From Muricea muricata (lineage: Eukaryota > Cnidaria > Anthozoa > Malacalcyonacea > Plexauridae), in NCBI GenBank assembly GCA_963855995.1, contig OY979718.1, positions 31,438,982 to 31,502,981 of the forward strand: a stretch of 64,000 nucleotides of DNA. Direction: 5' to 3'. Below, piece after piece: positions 11,120-21,080 of the stretch. Position 1 is the first letter of the stretch, and every line of letters starts with the position of its first letter. Both the position numbers and the translations under genes were made by a program. The notes under the pieces are model-generated. The model worked only from the letters and a program-made list of their open reading frames with translations, made no database searches and had not been told where the DNA came from.

Positions 11120-11386
11120 TAGGCGTCAATATGGTAAACTTCGGGGAACCTTCGTGACTTCGTCCACCAGGTTGCATAAAGAGGAACGTACTGGTTCAGG
11201 ATGGAAACATAGCAGACAAAAAATCCCACCGCTGCCACCAAATTTGTAGCGAGCCGCATTTACAAACAACAACACGACTGGAGTCCAGAGGCAATCTGAT
11301 TTATTTTTGTACAATTTTTCTCTTATGTAACTAATGACTAAAACACATGCAATGTCAGTCATCTAATAATTTACTGTTGATTAAGA
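11120..11386 (-). mobile_element. Inverted LTR + primer site + leader fragment inside gag
   Basis: On the - strand it reads LTR (11385-11245, ending GCTACA), AATT, an intact tRNA-Leu-type primer site (11240-11223) and a leader. It is a relative of the host element's own 5' end, placed backwards between the capsid and nucleocapsid parts of gag. It may be an aberrant (self-)integration or an inversion. The primer site is better preserved than the one at 10608. Confidence 0.7.
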
Positions 11387-11395
11387 CATGGCGCG

Positions 11396-11575
11396 AGACA
11401 GTCGACAACTTGTTATGCCTGTGAAGAACCAGGACACTTTGCGAGGGACTGCAACAAGAATGCTGCTAGCTCGTTGGTCACCAAGGTTGCCAAGGCCAGA
11501 CAACTCGAACGTGAGGCAATGCTACGAGTGTAAAGGGTACGGACATCTTGCTCGAGATTGTGCTAACCATTAAAA
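11396..11575 (+). pseudogene. Gag nucleocapsid with two CCHC zinc knuckles
   Basis: Knuckle 1 (11411-11452) reads CYACEEPGHFARDC. Knuckle 2 (11520-11561) reads CYECKGYGHLARDC. Both fit C-x2-C-x4-H-x4-C. They are in different frames, so at least one indel lies between them. A stop follows at 11571. Zinc knuckles bind retrotransposon RNA. Confidence 0.85.
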
Positions 11576-11721
11576 CGGACATTTAAGGGGCGGCTCGAAG
11601 AGTTTAGGCGGGAACGCAGTACAATAATTCACAAAGTTACAATAATTCTAATTTTGATATAATTCCTGCCCAACCTTTTGTTAAATGCTAGATTGATGGT
11701 GTAGAACGAAGTCAATGCATT

Positions 11722-12068
11722 ATTATATAATAATACGTGTTCATTCTGCATTTTCATTGGTCGCGAGCTGTGTGTTATTAAAGTACACACGCACGGATGA
11801 CGTCAGCTGATGGCGTGATCCAATTTAGCTAATTTATTTCGCGGGTCTTCGCATGATTTTTGTCAACTTTATTATAATATAAAACAAATAGATTTCATTT
11901 TTTTGTGCTTCTGCACTGCAATAGATCACAGATGACGTCATAGCGTGTGAAGAACAAAAAGTCACGCACTCGACTGCGTCTCGTGCGTACTTCTTTGTTC
12001 TTCACACGCTATGACGTCATCTGTGATCTATTACAGTACAGACGCACGCAAAAATGAAATCTATTTGT
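11722..12068. mobile_element. Palindromic MITE inserted in the protease domain
   Basis: Arms of about 80 bp (11884-11962 with 11988-12068) are near-perfect reverse complements, running from ACAAATAGATTTCAT in through GATGACGTCATAGCGTGTGA. The left 160 bp (GACGTCAGCTGATGGCGTG) looks like a further piece of the same or another element. The boundaries are inferred from where protease coding stops and restarts. Confidence 0.65.
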
Positions 12069-12119
12069 TAAATAGATACTGGTTCGATCAGAACATTTAT
12101 AAGTGACAATATCCAGAAG

Positions 12120-13007
12120 ATCATTGACCTAGATCATCAAAATCTACAAATGTAGCTGTTTATGCTGATTAGGCAGACTGCCTTTAATAGTACCAATTTC
12201 TGTCCAAATTGTAAAATATTGGCTGAACATTATGGATTTAACTTTTAACGAAACTCTAGTAGGAGGAGCAGCCCAAGTGTGTATGAGAATGAATTTTCAA
12301 CCAGCACTTTATGTTAATTATGTACTTCAAATGTGTAAAACCAATGTCGATGATCTAGTGAAATCCGCTACAAACCCTCGCAATGCTCCAGCGAATTTTT
12401 GCCATTATTTAAAAGAATTATTACCTAATGAATTTGTTACTCACTTTAAAAACCAGATACGACAAAGCAAAGAAAATGGCAAGTTAAGACTATTTAGAAA
12501 AGTCAAAGTGAACTTTGATTTCGAGTATTATCTTTCACAAGTGCAGAATGTAAAACATTGACAAGCTGTATCAAAAAACTAAGAATTTCAGCACATAAAC
12601 TTCCAGTTGAAACAGGGAGATATAAAAAATTCCTTACAATGATCGAATCTGTAAACATTGTGACCTAAATGAGATTGGGAATGAACAACATTACCTAATG
12701 TCATGTAGCAACACAATGTTTAGGACACTAAGAAATAAATTTATAGATAACCTATATAAAATTAATAAATCTTTGATGCTATTCAACACACAAGACCTTT
12801 TTCACCATGAAAGACGAAAATATCATAAAAATCTCGTCAAAGTATTGTTTTGATATATTAGCAGCATTTGACTTGCCAGAATAGTATTATAATCAACACA
12901 TTCTTGTAATAACTCTATAGTTCTTTTATTGTTATGTAATGTTGTTAATTTAATTTGTATCCTTTTGTACCTTTTTTGGTAATTTATTGGAATTAATAAT
13001 AATAATA
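12120..13007 (+). mobile_element. 5'-truncated LINE (non-LTR retrotransposon) fragment
   Basis: It is bounded by AGAAG at 12115-12119 and 13008-13012, a 5-bp target duplication, and ends in a (TAA)n tail. The coding remnant is the C-terminal end of a non-LTR reverse transcriptase protein. It starts LPLIVPISVQIVKYWLNI (12178) and runs to a stop at 12559. After a frameshift it reads RISAHKLPVETGRYK and then CKHCDLNEIGNEQHYLMSC (C-x2-C...H-x4-C zinc finger), ending at TGA 12851-12853. The layout matches the C-terminus of the larger LINE at 47-53 kb, so the two are related families. Confidence 0.85.
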
Positions 13008-13229
13008 AGAAGCTTGATACCTCAGTAACAGAGCGATGTGAATCTATAACAGGAGGTGCCTTCAGAATTCTAGGTCGCATGCCAGGAGAAGTTAAATTTT
13101 GTAAAAATAAGAAAACATATGTAGGTAATTTTTTAGTATGTCCGAATATCGGCTACGACTGTGTGCTAGGATGGGATTTTCTTGTCCATAATAACTTAGA
13201 CTTGCGAGGGGAAATGTTTAGAGGGACTA

Positions 13230-13881
13230 GATCGTACCACTTAGTTGGGTCTCATGGGAAAACGCAGGCTGGCCTAGGAACTCAAAAACCTCCCAAATTC
13301 GAAGCCTGGGACGATTTTCGTCTAGCTCAGTCCAACATAAAAGCACTGGTTTGTGTTGCTCTGGAGAACAACGTGATCATTCAGGGTACTTGCGAAATGA
13401 TAGTGCCAGGTAGATTAGCTAAATCACCTACACATAACATAGGCATGATATCACCCATACATAGGGCAGACAAGAAAGCACCACATCAATCCTTAAATTG
13501 CCATGTCGCAAATGCTGTTGTTAGACCAGACGGACATTCTGTTCCAATCCGAATTTTAAATGTGTTAGACAAAAAATCGCTGAATTTACACCACTTGTCC
13601 AATCATCTAGTAAACAACCGAGTGCATGTTGTAGCGTAGCTTCTCAAACCTCGCATAAATTTAGGGAAAGGGCTGCCGAAATGATTGATAGTTCTCTTGG
13701 CAAAGAAGATACCGACGAGTTGCTAGACGTTTTGTCTGCATACCAAGATGTTTTTGAAGACACACTAGGTCATACTAATGTTGTTAAACATACGATTAAC
13801 ACAGGCAACAATCAGCCTGTTCGACATCGTCCGCGCCGTTTACCGTACGCACACCGCGTCGAAGCAGAACACCAGATGGCC
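13230..13881 (+). pseudogene. Ty3/gypsy pol: protease-RT linker and RT start
   Basis: The linker runs through 13079-13639 (LRGEMFRGTRSYHLVG and following). A new frame at 13681 reads MIDSSLGKEDTDELLDVL, then VFEDTLGHTNVVKHTI and PVRHRPRRLPYAHRVEAE. That is the typical start of a Ty3 reverse transcriptase domain (H.I.T....PVR...RRLP). The RT is cut at about 13874-13881 by a 1.8 kb insert and resumes at about 15660. Confidence 0.8.
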
Positions 13882-15659
13882 ACTACTAAAAAGCGATACA
13901 GCGATACAACGATACAGCGATACACGGAGCCGGAGCCTGGAGCCGGAGCCGGAGCCGCGCGTAAATTATTCAAATTAATTAATAATTTAAGAAATTATTG
14001 CTCTCAATCACCGCAGGAGACATTAGTAATTGCATTTTCCGGGAAGGGGGGGGGGCATATACTGAAAAATACCTGTTATAAAGTGAAAATGCGAAGACTT
14101 AATTAAATAGATTTAAATGCTAGCATATGCAAAACAATAATTTGGTATATTTCTTCCCATACTAGGTGGTTGACAATAATATTCATGTAGATTGTAGACT
14201 AACAGAAATTCGTCCAATGCCCTATGTCGATCCGCGCTTTGTATTTCACTGTTGACAGTAATAGGCTTCGCACGAAGTCGCGGTGTGAAAAGAGCGACTG
14301 TGGATATTCAATTTAATGTTACATTAATTCAAGTGTAAATTCTTCAAGGTATTATAGTCTGGTAGATTTCAAAATACGTAAAATACCAGCTTGATGAAAA
14401 AGCAAAAGACATGTGATAAGGCAATGCTGACTAACAAAGTCGAGGGTTTGATGAGTATTTCCTTCCCCTCCCTTAGATGTTTTTATAAGCGCATTATAAG
14501 TCGACACTACATGCACAAAATGCAGCATGGTTATCTAAAATTTGCAATTATCACGATAAGGACGTTTGTCGTTCAAGCGAAAGAAATATTCTATTTCTAT
14601 CAGCATAATTAATCATAAATTAGCCTTCGTAAGTGACGCTTGCGTGCTAAAGAAAGCCATTGTGATTTGTGAAACGCATATCATATTCGTGAAACGTTGT
14701 GGCAAACATATTTTGTGAGCGTGCGCACACTTTAATAAGAGGCACGACCACGACCTAGCGTGCTAGTAAAAGTTGAGAAGTCGCCTGTATGTAGTCAGTA
14801 AACTGTGCATGAATGAATTACACTTGTACTCACAAAGCAAATTTACGAGTTTATGAAAATAACAGCAAGAAAAACACATATAATTTTTAACAGCATATTA
14901 GGTTATATATATAATTAGGTCTTAAATATTATATAATTCCAGTTAATATTCTTGCGTTTAGAATTTAAAGCCATGATTGCTAAGTAAGTGAACGTGAGCC
15001 GGCTCAAGGTATGGTATTATATCATGGGGGACAAACAAGTAGGACATGTAAAATAATTGTTGTTTCTTCCTGACACAGTTCTCATTGAGATGGAAATAAA
15101 CATTTCCTTATCGTGCCATTTGCTCGTTGTTGTGCATAAATGTTCGCAGCATGTTGGAAACAATAACCAAATCATGAGGTGGTTTACAAATATGGCCATT
15201 TATTTTAAGGCTTTGCGAACAACCAAAACAAATGTTTACTTGTTTTGGACAAAACTGCAGCATGTAAAGCCAAAATTATCCTGTTTGTGGAGTTGGGTTG
15301 GTTGGAACCGTAGCAAGAAATCTAGGAACAAAACTAGGTGATCCAACGTCCTGTAACCCAACTCTCGCTAATAGAGAGTTCTATATTATATATTCTTATA
15401 TTCTTATAAAAAGATAGCAAATGCCAATTTAAAGGTTACAAAAAGTTGGTTTGATTCTTTGATCCGCGTTCAACAACGAAAACAACCAGTGATTACAATG
15501 GATTTTAACGCTTCGCAACTATCTCATCATATCATATTACTGTGGAACCTTTATTAAGTGGCACCGTATTAAGCGGTTAACCGTTGTTAAGCGGTCAGCC
15601 AAAGGCACAAAAATTTCATAATATATATCAATACTATCTAAGTGAGCTAGCCGAAATAA
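13882..15659. mobile_element. 1.8 kb insert splitting the reverse transcriptase
   Basis: It is flanked by AGATGGCC (13874-13881) and AGATAGCC (15660-15667), a probable 8-bp target duplication with one mismatch; 8 bp would fit hAT. The left end carries degenerate GATACAGC repeats, then GGAGCC repeats (13920-13957). No clear paired ends or transposase. Around 15541-15625 a stretch (GTGGAACCTTTATTAAGTGG and AAGCGGTTAACC) resembles a pogo/Tigger terminal repeat. The insert may therefore be composite. Confidence 0.5.
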
Positions 15660-16482
15660 AGATAGCCGAAATGTTAAATCAGGGTATTATTAGTCCCAGC
15701 AATAGCCCGTGGTCGAGTCCAATTGTGCGAATTCCGGTTTTGCGTCGATTACCGTCGACCTAATGAAGTCACGGGAAATGAGTCCCACCCCCTTCCAAAT
15801 ATCGCGGATATCCTCGATTCACTAGGAAATTCGAGGTATTTGTCTACTTTGGATTTACGAAACGGGTACTGGCAAATAGAAATTGGTCCAAAAGATCGAC
15901 CGAAAAGCGCTTTTGTCACCAGTCCTGGCTTATTTGAATTTGATAGGATGAGTTTTGGTCTCAAAACAGCGCCAGCCACCTTCCAGCGCGCCATGGAAAT
16001 AGTGTTAGCAGGCCTTAATTAAGTACGACTCATGTTTGTGTTACTTGGACGATGTTATTTGATTTGGGCGCGATCTACGCGAACATAATGTTCGACTCCG
16101 TACTTTCTCGATTTCGGCAGCATAACTTACGAGTTAAACTATGCAAATGTCAATTTGCCGCAACTGAGGTTTCATTTCTGGGCCACCGGGTATCTCAAGA
16201 CGGTGTCAGTGCAGATCCTGAGAAGGTCGCAGCAATTAGGAACATCTCTCGACCCACATGTGTGAAAGATGTGCGTAGTTTTTTAGGCTTGGCTGGCTAT
16301 TATAGACATTTTATTAAAGATTTTGCCACGCTTGCGGCACCGCTTACTGAATTGACTACAAAACAAATGAGCTCGCGCCCGTTCGCATGGACAGCAACGT
16401 GCGACAATTCATTTACTCAACAACAACAGCTCTGTGCGGCGCCTATTCATATCCACAGTTTGACCGCATGTTCACGTTACTG
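15660..16482 (+). pseudogene. Ty3/gypsy reverse transcriptase
   Basis: RT resumes with IAEMLNQGIISPSNSPWSSP, then after a frameshift REFRFCVDYRRPNEVT, LSTLDLRNGYWQIEI and SFGLKTAPATFQRAM. The catalytic box CYLDDVI is present at about 16036-16056 in a third frame. It continues LGHRVSQDGVSADPEKV and SFLGLAGYYRHFIKDFA. These are RT motifs 1-7 of Ty3/gypsy elements in the right order. At least three frameshifts or stops break the reading, although the YxDD catalytic site survives. Confidence 0.9.
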
Positions 16483-16860
16483 ACGCATCTGATGTAGGTC
16501 TGGGTGCTGTACTAGCCCAGAATGATGATACCGGAGTTGAACGAGTCGTCGCTTATGCGTCTAGGGCTTTATCCGAGCGTGAGCGACGCTACGCTACGCT
16601 ACGACTGAAAAGGAGGCCTATTGGCTATTCACTACGCGACAGAGCATTTTCGCTTATATCTTCTAGGCCGTCGGTTTAAAATTGTCACTGATCACAGTGC
16701 GCTCAAGTGGCTGTCTAGTATTGAGCCTAAAGGAAGGTTAGGGCGTTGGATCATGGATCAGCAAGAATTCCAATTTTTCGTTGAACATAGGGCCGGTAAA
16801 ATCCATCAAAACGCCGACGCACTATCTCGTTCAGTCCAGCGTGAAGATGCTGGTGGTCTT
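16483..16860 (+). pseudogene. Ty3/gypsy RNase H
   Basis: Reads [16 protein letters not shown], then [16 protein letters not shown], and in another frame [28 protein letters not shown] and HRAGKIHQNADALSR. A small CTACG duplication (16589-16603) breaks the frame in the conserved [12 protein letters not shown] region. Confidence 0.85.
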
Positions 16861-16999
16861 TTCAACCTTTCGTGTGCATCCATCCAAAAATTCCACACAT
16901 TCCAAAAGGGGGTTTGCCAAATATTGCGTGTGGCGGCTTTGCGCCTTCTCCTAGTTATCTGTCAACTGTGGGAGTTGTTTCCGCGGCGGGGCGCCAATG

Positions 17000-18041
17000 A
17001 GCGTTGTAAGGGCTGAAGATACTGTCTTGTCTCAGGCGCCAACCAAGGACATGCACGAAATACCACTGGGCGATAACTCTGTGCGGTCCTGTTTAATTTC
17101 ACTCAAGCAAACCATTAATTTAAAAGACGCACAACGCCAAGATAAAGCCTTGATGGTAGCAATTGATTATATCGAACCTGATTTTAATGAATGGAAATCT
17201 AATCCAACATTACGTAACCTTTGGCACATCTACGATCGCTTTGTTCGTGCGAAATGAATTACTTGTTCGATCACGGACCGTGCGCTCCCCGCATCCTGAC
17301 TACGCATTAGTAATTCCACCTTCCCTTGTCTCCGAAATATTGAAGGGGGTACATGATAGCCCGTTTTGTGGGCATTTAGGCGTTACGCGGACTGAAACGC
17401 GCATTCGACAGCGGCTCTATTGGCCTGGAATTCGAAACTCTGTAGTGAATTATATCAAACACTGCCCTGTTTGCCAAAAACGAAAGTCCCCAACTACCCT
17501 TTCTAAGGCCCCTTTACAAACGATTGATGTCGGTCAGCCGTTTTCGTTCTGGGCCCTCGATTATATGGGTCCCATCGCCGAAACTTCGCGTGGTAATAAG
17601 TATATCCTAGTTGTAATCGACCATTTTACCAAGTGGTGCGAAGCTTTTCCAACTATGGATCAGAAAGCGTCTACGGTGGCACAAACACTCATCAGCAAAG
17701 TTTTCTCGCGTTTTGGACCACCCACCATCCTTCATTCAGATCAGGGTGCAAACTTTGAGAGCAATCTCATGCATGAAATTTGTGATATCATGGGTATACC
17801 AAAAACGCGTACCACAGCATACCATCCACATGGGGATGGCCAAGCAGAGCGACACAATACTAGTAGGACAGTACAGGACATGTTACCGGCTTTTGTATCA
17901 GCTCAACGCGACGACTGGGACCTATGGCTTGATCCTATTGTATACGCATACAATACCAGCCGTCAGGAGTCAACTGGCCTTAGCCCCTACGAATTAGTTT
18001 TTGGGAAGTTGCCTAGGTTGCCCCTCGAGTGCGAGGTTTAG
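17000..18041 (+). pseudogene. Ty3/gypsy integrase, nearly intact core
   Basis: The zinc-binding region reads HDSPFCGHLGVTRT and HCPVCQKRK (H-H-C-C). The catalytic core has D in WALDYMGP, D in LHSDQGANFE and E in GQAERHN, the D,D35E triad. The core ORF runs 17163-18041 with a stop after LPLECEV. The preceding linker (16997-17257) is in another frame. Integrase inserts the cDNA copy; this is the best preserved part of the element. Confidence 0.9.
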
Positions 18042-18541
18042 GTGTCCCACTCTCCAATCCCGCAACACACGCTGAATACACGCGGAAAACTAGGTCAATC
18101 TTACAGCAAGCACAAAATATAGCTCAAGAGAACCTCCGTTTAGCTGGTTCCAAAAGGTGTCAGGCCGATAGGCAAACAGAGTGGCAACCCTATGAAATCG
18201 GGCAGTCTGTGTGGTCAAGACGACCAAAAGCGTGGAAGTTTGGTCCAAAGTGGTTAGGTCCTTGGCTAGTACTAGCCAGATTAAGAGTAAATTATAGGAT
18301 AGAATCAGATAAAGGTCGAGTAGTAGTTGTGCACCACGACCATCTGAAACTGTATTTTATGCCTGCTGGGCAGAGGAAGATTGTTTGCCCGGGCCAAGAA
18401 ACTGGTGAGTATAATATAGCCCCTGGGCCGCCTTCCGAACCTAATGGTGCTGCTCCTGAACTGGACATAGGTCCTCGGTTTAGGCCTGCACGGTTGCGTC
18501 AGTGCATTCGTCCCCCCGACCGCTATGGCCATGATCCATGA
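18029..18541 (+). pseudogene. Ty3/gypsy integrase C-terminal GPY/F module
   Basis: Frame change at about 18030, then QSVWSRRPKAWKFGPKW, GPWLVLARLRVNYRI and VVVVHHDHLKLY, the GPY/F-type module of Ty3 integrases. A Pro-rich tail ends with a stop at 18539-18541, just before the 3' LTR. There is no env-like ORF. Confidence 0.85.
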
Positions 18542-18572
18542 TTCAATCCTCGCACACAGTCCACTCCTCCAT

Positions 18573-18581
18573 GTAAGGAGG
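18573..18581 (+). promoter_or_regulatory. Polypurine tract
   Basis: The short purine run AAGGAGG directly precedes the 3' LTR start TGTAGC at 18582, where plus-strand synthesis would be primed. Confidence 0.6.
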
Positions 18582-18724
18582 TGTAGCTATTACCAATGGT
18601 AGTTGTAAATATCTGTACGTTCTGGTGTTATCAATGTAAGCTATTTCTATTCATTTATAGTTTTCGGGACGAAAACCTCAAGTGTATCGAGTCGTGTTGT
18701 TGTTTGTGAATGCGGCTCGCTACA
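18582..18724 (+). repeat. 3' LTR of Ty3/gypsy element
   Basis: It starts TGTAGC and ends GCTACA, perfect 6-bp inverted ends, 143 bp. The last part matches the 5' LTR end (10571-10603), but the U3 part does not. Confidence 0.7.
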
Positions 18725-18795
18725 AGCGGGATGCAAACAAAAATTAATCTCACATTTTCACTTACTGGGCTTCTCCGGCTCCTTATAAACAGCTC

Positions 18796-19026
18796 TTTAA
18801 TAAAAATACGTATCTTTGCTTTCTTTTGTGTTTGCATCACGCTGTTGGCCTCGTTTTAACACCATGTTGGAAGATGTTAGCTTAATTTTAAACTTGCTTA
18901 AAATTTCGTCCAACATCTTGCAACATTGTTGGGCCAACAATGTTGCATGATGTTGGCTTCGTTTGAACAGGCCTTTAGATTACGACAGCTTGATGCAAAC
19001 ACAAAAGAAAGCAAAGATACGGTTTT
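18796..19026. mobile_element. Foldback MITE with CCAACATTGTTGG-type palindrome
   Basis: The outer arms CGTATCTTTGCTTTCTTTTG (about 18809) and CAAAAGAAAGCAAAGATACG (about 19003) are inverted. Inside is a second inverted set around CAACATTGTTGGGCCAACAA. It lies just downstream of the Ty3 3' LTR. Confidence 0.7.
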
Positions 19027-19121
19027 AGAGTTCAGATGACTTCCCGCTCAGTCAGTCTCTCTTGTTGTTTGACAATAATTTGTGATAACGCGTTTTTACC
19101 TATCCCTGCTAAGTACGAATG

Positions 19122-19397
19122 TCAAGCACCCAAAATTTGGGTGCCACGTGACCAGCCTGTGTCAGGGTCTTCGCCGTAGCACGGATAGCGGAAGTGAAGA
19201 CCCTGAGAATCAGGTTGAAGCCAACCATTAATCTCGGGAATTGTTAGCCAATTGTCCATGAACGGTTGATCTCGAGGTGGACATTTACGTTTCGCTGGCC
19301 CATGGTTCGGCCGAACGGGCTCATGGTTTTCGATTTCATTTACATCTCTATCAGACTCGCCTTCGGGATACATTGCCAATATATCATCACTATCCAT
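19122..19397 (-). CDS. Hypothetical acidic-start protein fragment (91 aa)
   Basis: An open frame starts MDSDDILAMYPEGESD, continues NHGPAKRKCPPRDQPF and DNWLTIPEINGWLQPD, and stops after RGTQILGA. Codon use and the absence of low complexity look protein-like. The W-L-x-I-P-E-I-N-G-W-L pattern recalls N-terminal zinc-finger segments of hAT-derived proteins, but I do not recognise the family. It could be the first exon of a gene belonging to the surrounding 13 kb element or an isolated remnant. Confidence 0.35.
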   Translation of the reverse strand: MDSDDILAMYPEGESDRDVNEIENHEPVRPNHGPAKRKCPPRDQPFMDNWLTIPEINGWLQPDSQGLHFRYPCYGEDPDTGWSRGTQILGA

Positions 19398-19611
19398 GTT
19401 TTACTTTAAATAGGCTCTTCGTAGGCGGTTTGTGTGTTTTTTACTTTCACATCCTTGTTAATATTTTAACCCGAATCAAAATAATTATTACTTTGTCTTC
19501 AATTCTTTGAAAGATCAAAATTAAAGTCGACGAATTAAAGATTCGATTTATGGAAGTATTTTCAATATTGATATTACATGAAGTATTCGTTTTCAAATTC
19601 TGGGCCGAGCC

Positions 19612-20367
19612 CAGTGTTGCCAGATCGTGAACAAAGTTCACAGATTTGTGAACTTTTTACCCTCTACATGAACTTTTTTTGAAGATTGAAAATTTGTGAA
19701 CTTTTTGTGAACTTTTTAAAATATCATGAACAATTCCATGAACTTTGATATTTTCATTTTTTCAAGATGAAAATGTTCAATGATTCAACTAAAAAACCCG
19801 TAATATGATTAGAAATATGTCTTGCCGACTTGCAGTGGCTGTAAGAAACAATAGGTGCCATAATAGGAGTATAGAACACAATTTGCACAATTTATGTTAA
19901 ATTAAATTTTCCGCCTTTTTTGTGCTGTTCGCTGTGTTTTTAAAAAATCAAAATGTCGGATTGGTCGGAAAGCAATAGTAGCGATGATAATGGATTTGCT
20001 CGCATAAAAATATAGTCTAATGACACTCCTATTTTTTAAAGACAATTTTGAAAAAGAATTCTTTCAGCAATTTCACATTTCGCATTTAAACATAGTTTTT
20101 TCACATTTCGCATTTAAACATAGTCAGTGAAGGTTTTTCGCATTTCACATTTCGCATTTAAACATATTTCACATTTCGCAATTTCACATTTCGCATTTAA
20201 ACATAGTCAGTGAAGGTTTTTCGGACATGTTGATAAGTTCTGACATTTCCAGACGATCTCCGATAAATTCCCACGAGTTCCGATATTAAAATTTAGGGAC
20301 ATGAACTTTTTGTGAACTTTTGACGTAAGCATGCATGAATATTTTGAGATTTCATCTGGCAACACTG
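19612..20367. mobile_element. hAT-type non-autonomous element, 756 bp
   Basis: The ends CAGTGTTGCCAGAT and ATCTGGCAACACTG are inverted. The flanks are a perfect 8-bp direct repeat GCCGAGCC at 19604-19611 and 20368-20375. CAGTG ends with an 8-bp duplication define hAT. Inside are repeated GTGAACTTTTTGTGAAC motifs and a short tandem array at 20065-20220 (TTTCACATTTCGCATTTAAA core). It has no coding capacity. Confidence 0.92.
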
Positions 20368-20999
20368 GCCGAGCCACATTCATAATTCATAATTCATTAG
20401 ATCATTTTAAATGACTGAATATAAATTCTACAATTTCTACCTTCGGTTAAATAAAGTCAGATTGAGGATTATTTTGCGCTTTATTTTCAGAATATAATAA
20501 ATATTAACGTCTAACGATCGATTTTGGTGATATTTAATTTTTACTTTTTCCTTTAAAAAAACTTTTTTCTTCAAATTGCTCTTATGGAATTTCCTTCATA
20601 TTTCCCTCAAAATTTATTTCATTCAAATTTCCTTCATCTTGCAAAAATTTCCTTTCAGAAGGAAATTTCCTTCGAAGTGGAAGCGTTGCATGTTTTACGC
20701 AGTAATTATTCCAGCAGTAATTCTACACCCCCCGGTATATTTTTCTTCAAATTTAACAAATTAAGAATTTTAGTGTTCCGGTGTTCCGTGTTCCGGATTG
20801 ATGCTGTTCCGGTTTTCCGGTGTTCCGGTGTCCCTGGTTTTATTAATAGCCGGTCTCAACTCTCAATTTGTTTTGTCTTCAGTCTCGTTGTTGTGACTTG
20901 TGGATGGGATTAACTCAGCGAATTTTCGACGCGACTTTGTGCATATACGTTCGTTGTTGTGACGATAAATTCCCTTTAATTTTTGTTACTTTATTTGAA

Positions 21000-21080
21000 C
21001 GAAGTCTTATATATAGGTACATATAGCTTATATGTATCATTGATCATTCTACGGTCGAGGTTGTATAAAGTATATTAAAA
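21000..21080 (+). promoter_or_regulatory. Putative SLC37 promoter / 5' UTR
   Basis: A TATA-like run CTTATATATAGG (about 21006-21017) lies 65-75 bp before the start codon at 21081. The 13 kb element ends only about 230 bp upstream of that ATG, so any more distal promoter has been displaced or lies in the element. Inference from spacing only. Confidence 0.3.

Larger units (their letters stand above)
11640..13230 (+). pseudogene. Ty3/gypsy aspartic protease, split by two insertions
   Basis: The protease is in three pieces. Piece 1 ends at about 11720 and reads IDGVERSQCII after an in-frame stop. Piece 2 (about 12072-12119) reads IDTGSIRTFISDNIQ, holding the catalytic D-T-G. Piece 3 (from 13013) reads LDTSVTERCESITGG and later CVLGWDFL, the usual C-terminal hydrophobic-G motif. 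A palindromic MITE (about 11722-12068) sits just before the active-site triad. A truncated LINE (12120-13007) follows it. Normally the enzyme cleaves Gag-Pol; this copy is dead. Confidence 0.8.
7866..20851. mobile_element. Putative 13 kb inverted-repeat DNA element
   Basis: The left end (7866-8005) starts GGCTATTAGTAAAACCAGGA. The right end (about 20690-20851) is its inverted copy, GGCTATTAATAAAACCAGGG on the other strand. Matching inner blocks follow: CCGGAACAGCATCAATCCGG, AATTCTTAATTTGTT, ACCGGGGG, GCTGGAATAATT. The flanks are GGTCTAAAC (7857-7865) and GGTCTCAAC (20852-20860), a 9-bp direct repeat with one mismatch, consistent with a target duplication. The interior holds younger insertions and only one candidate own coding piece (19122-19397, - strand). 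Two independent small elements in opposite orientation would be an alternative, but would not explain the flanking repeat. Confidence 0.55.

Noticed and set aside
13681..14106. A protein with EPEPGAGAGAA repeats
   Set aside because: The RT start of the Ty3 element runs by chance into the GGAGCC repeats of the insert at 13882.
18582..18724. An env-like or third ORF after integrase
   Set aside because: The integrase C-terminal frame ends at 18541 and the polypurine tract and LTR follow at once; no room for another gene.
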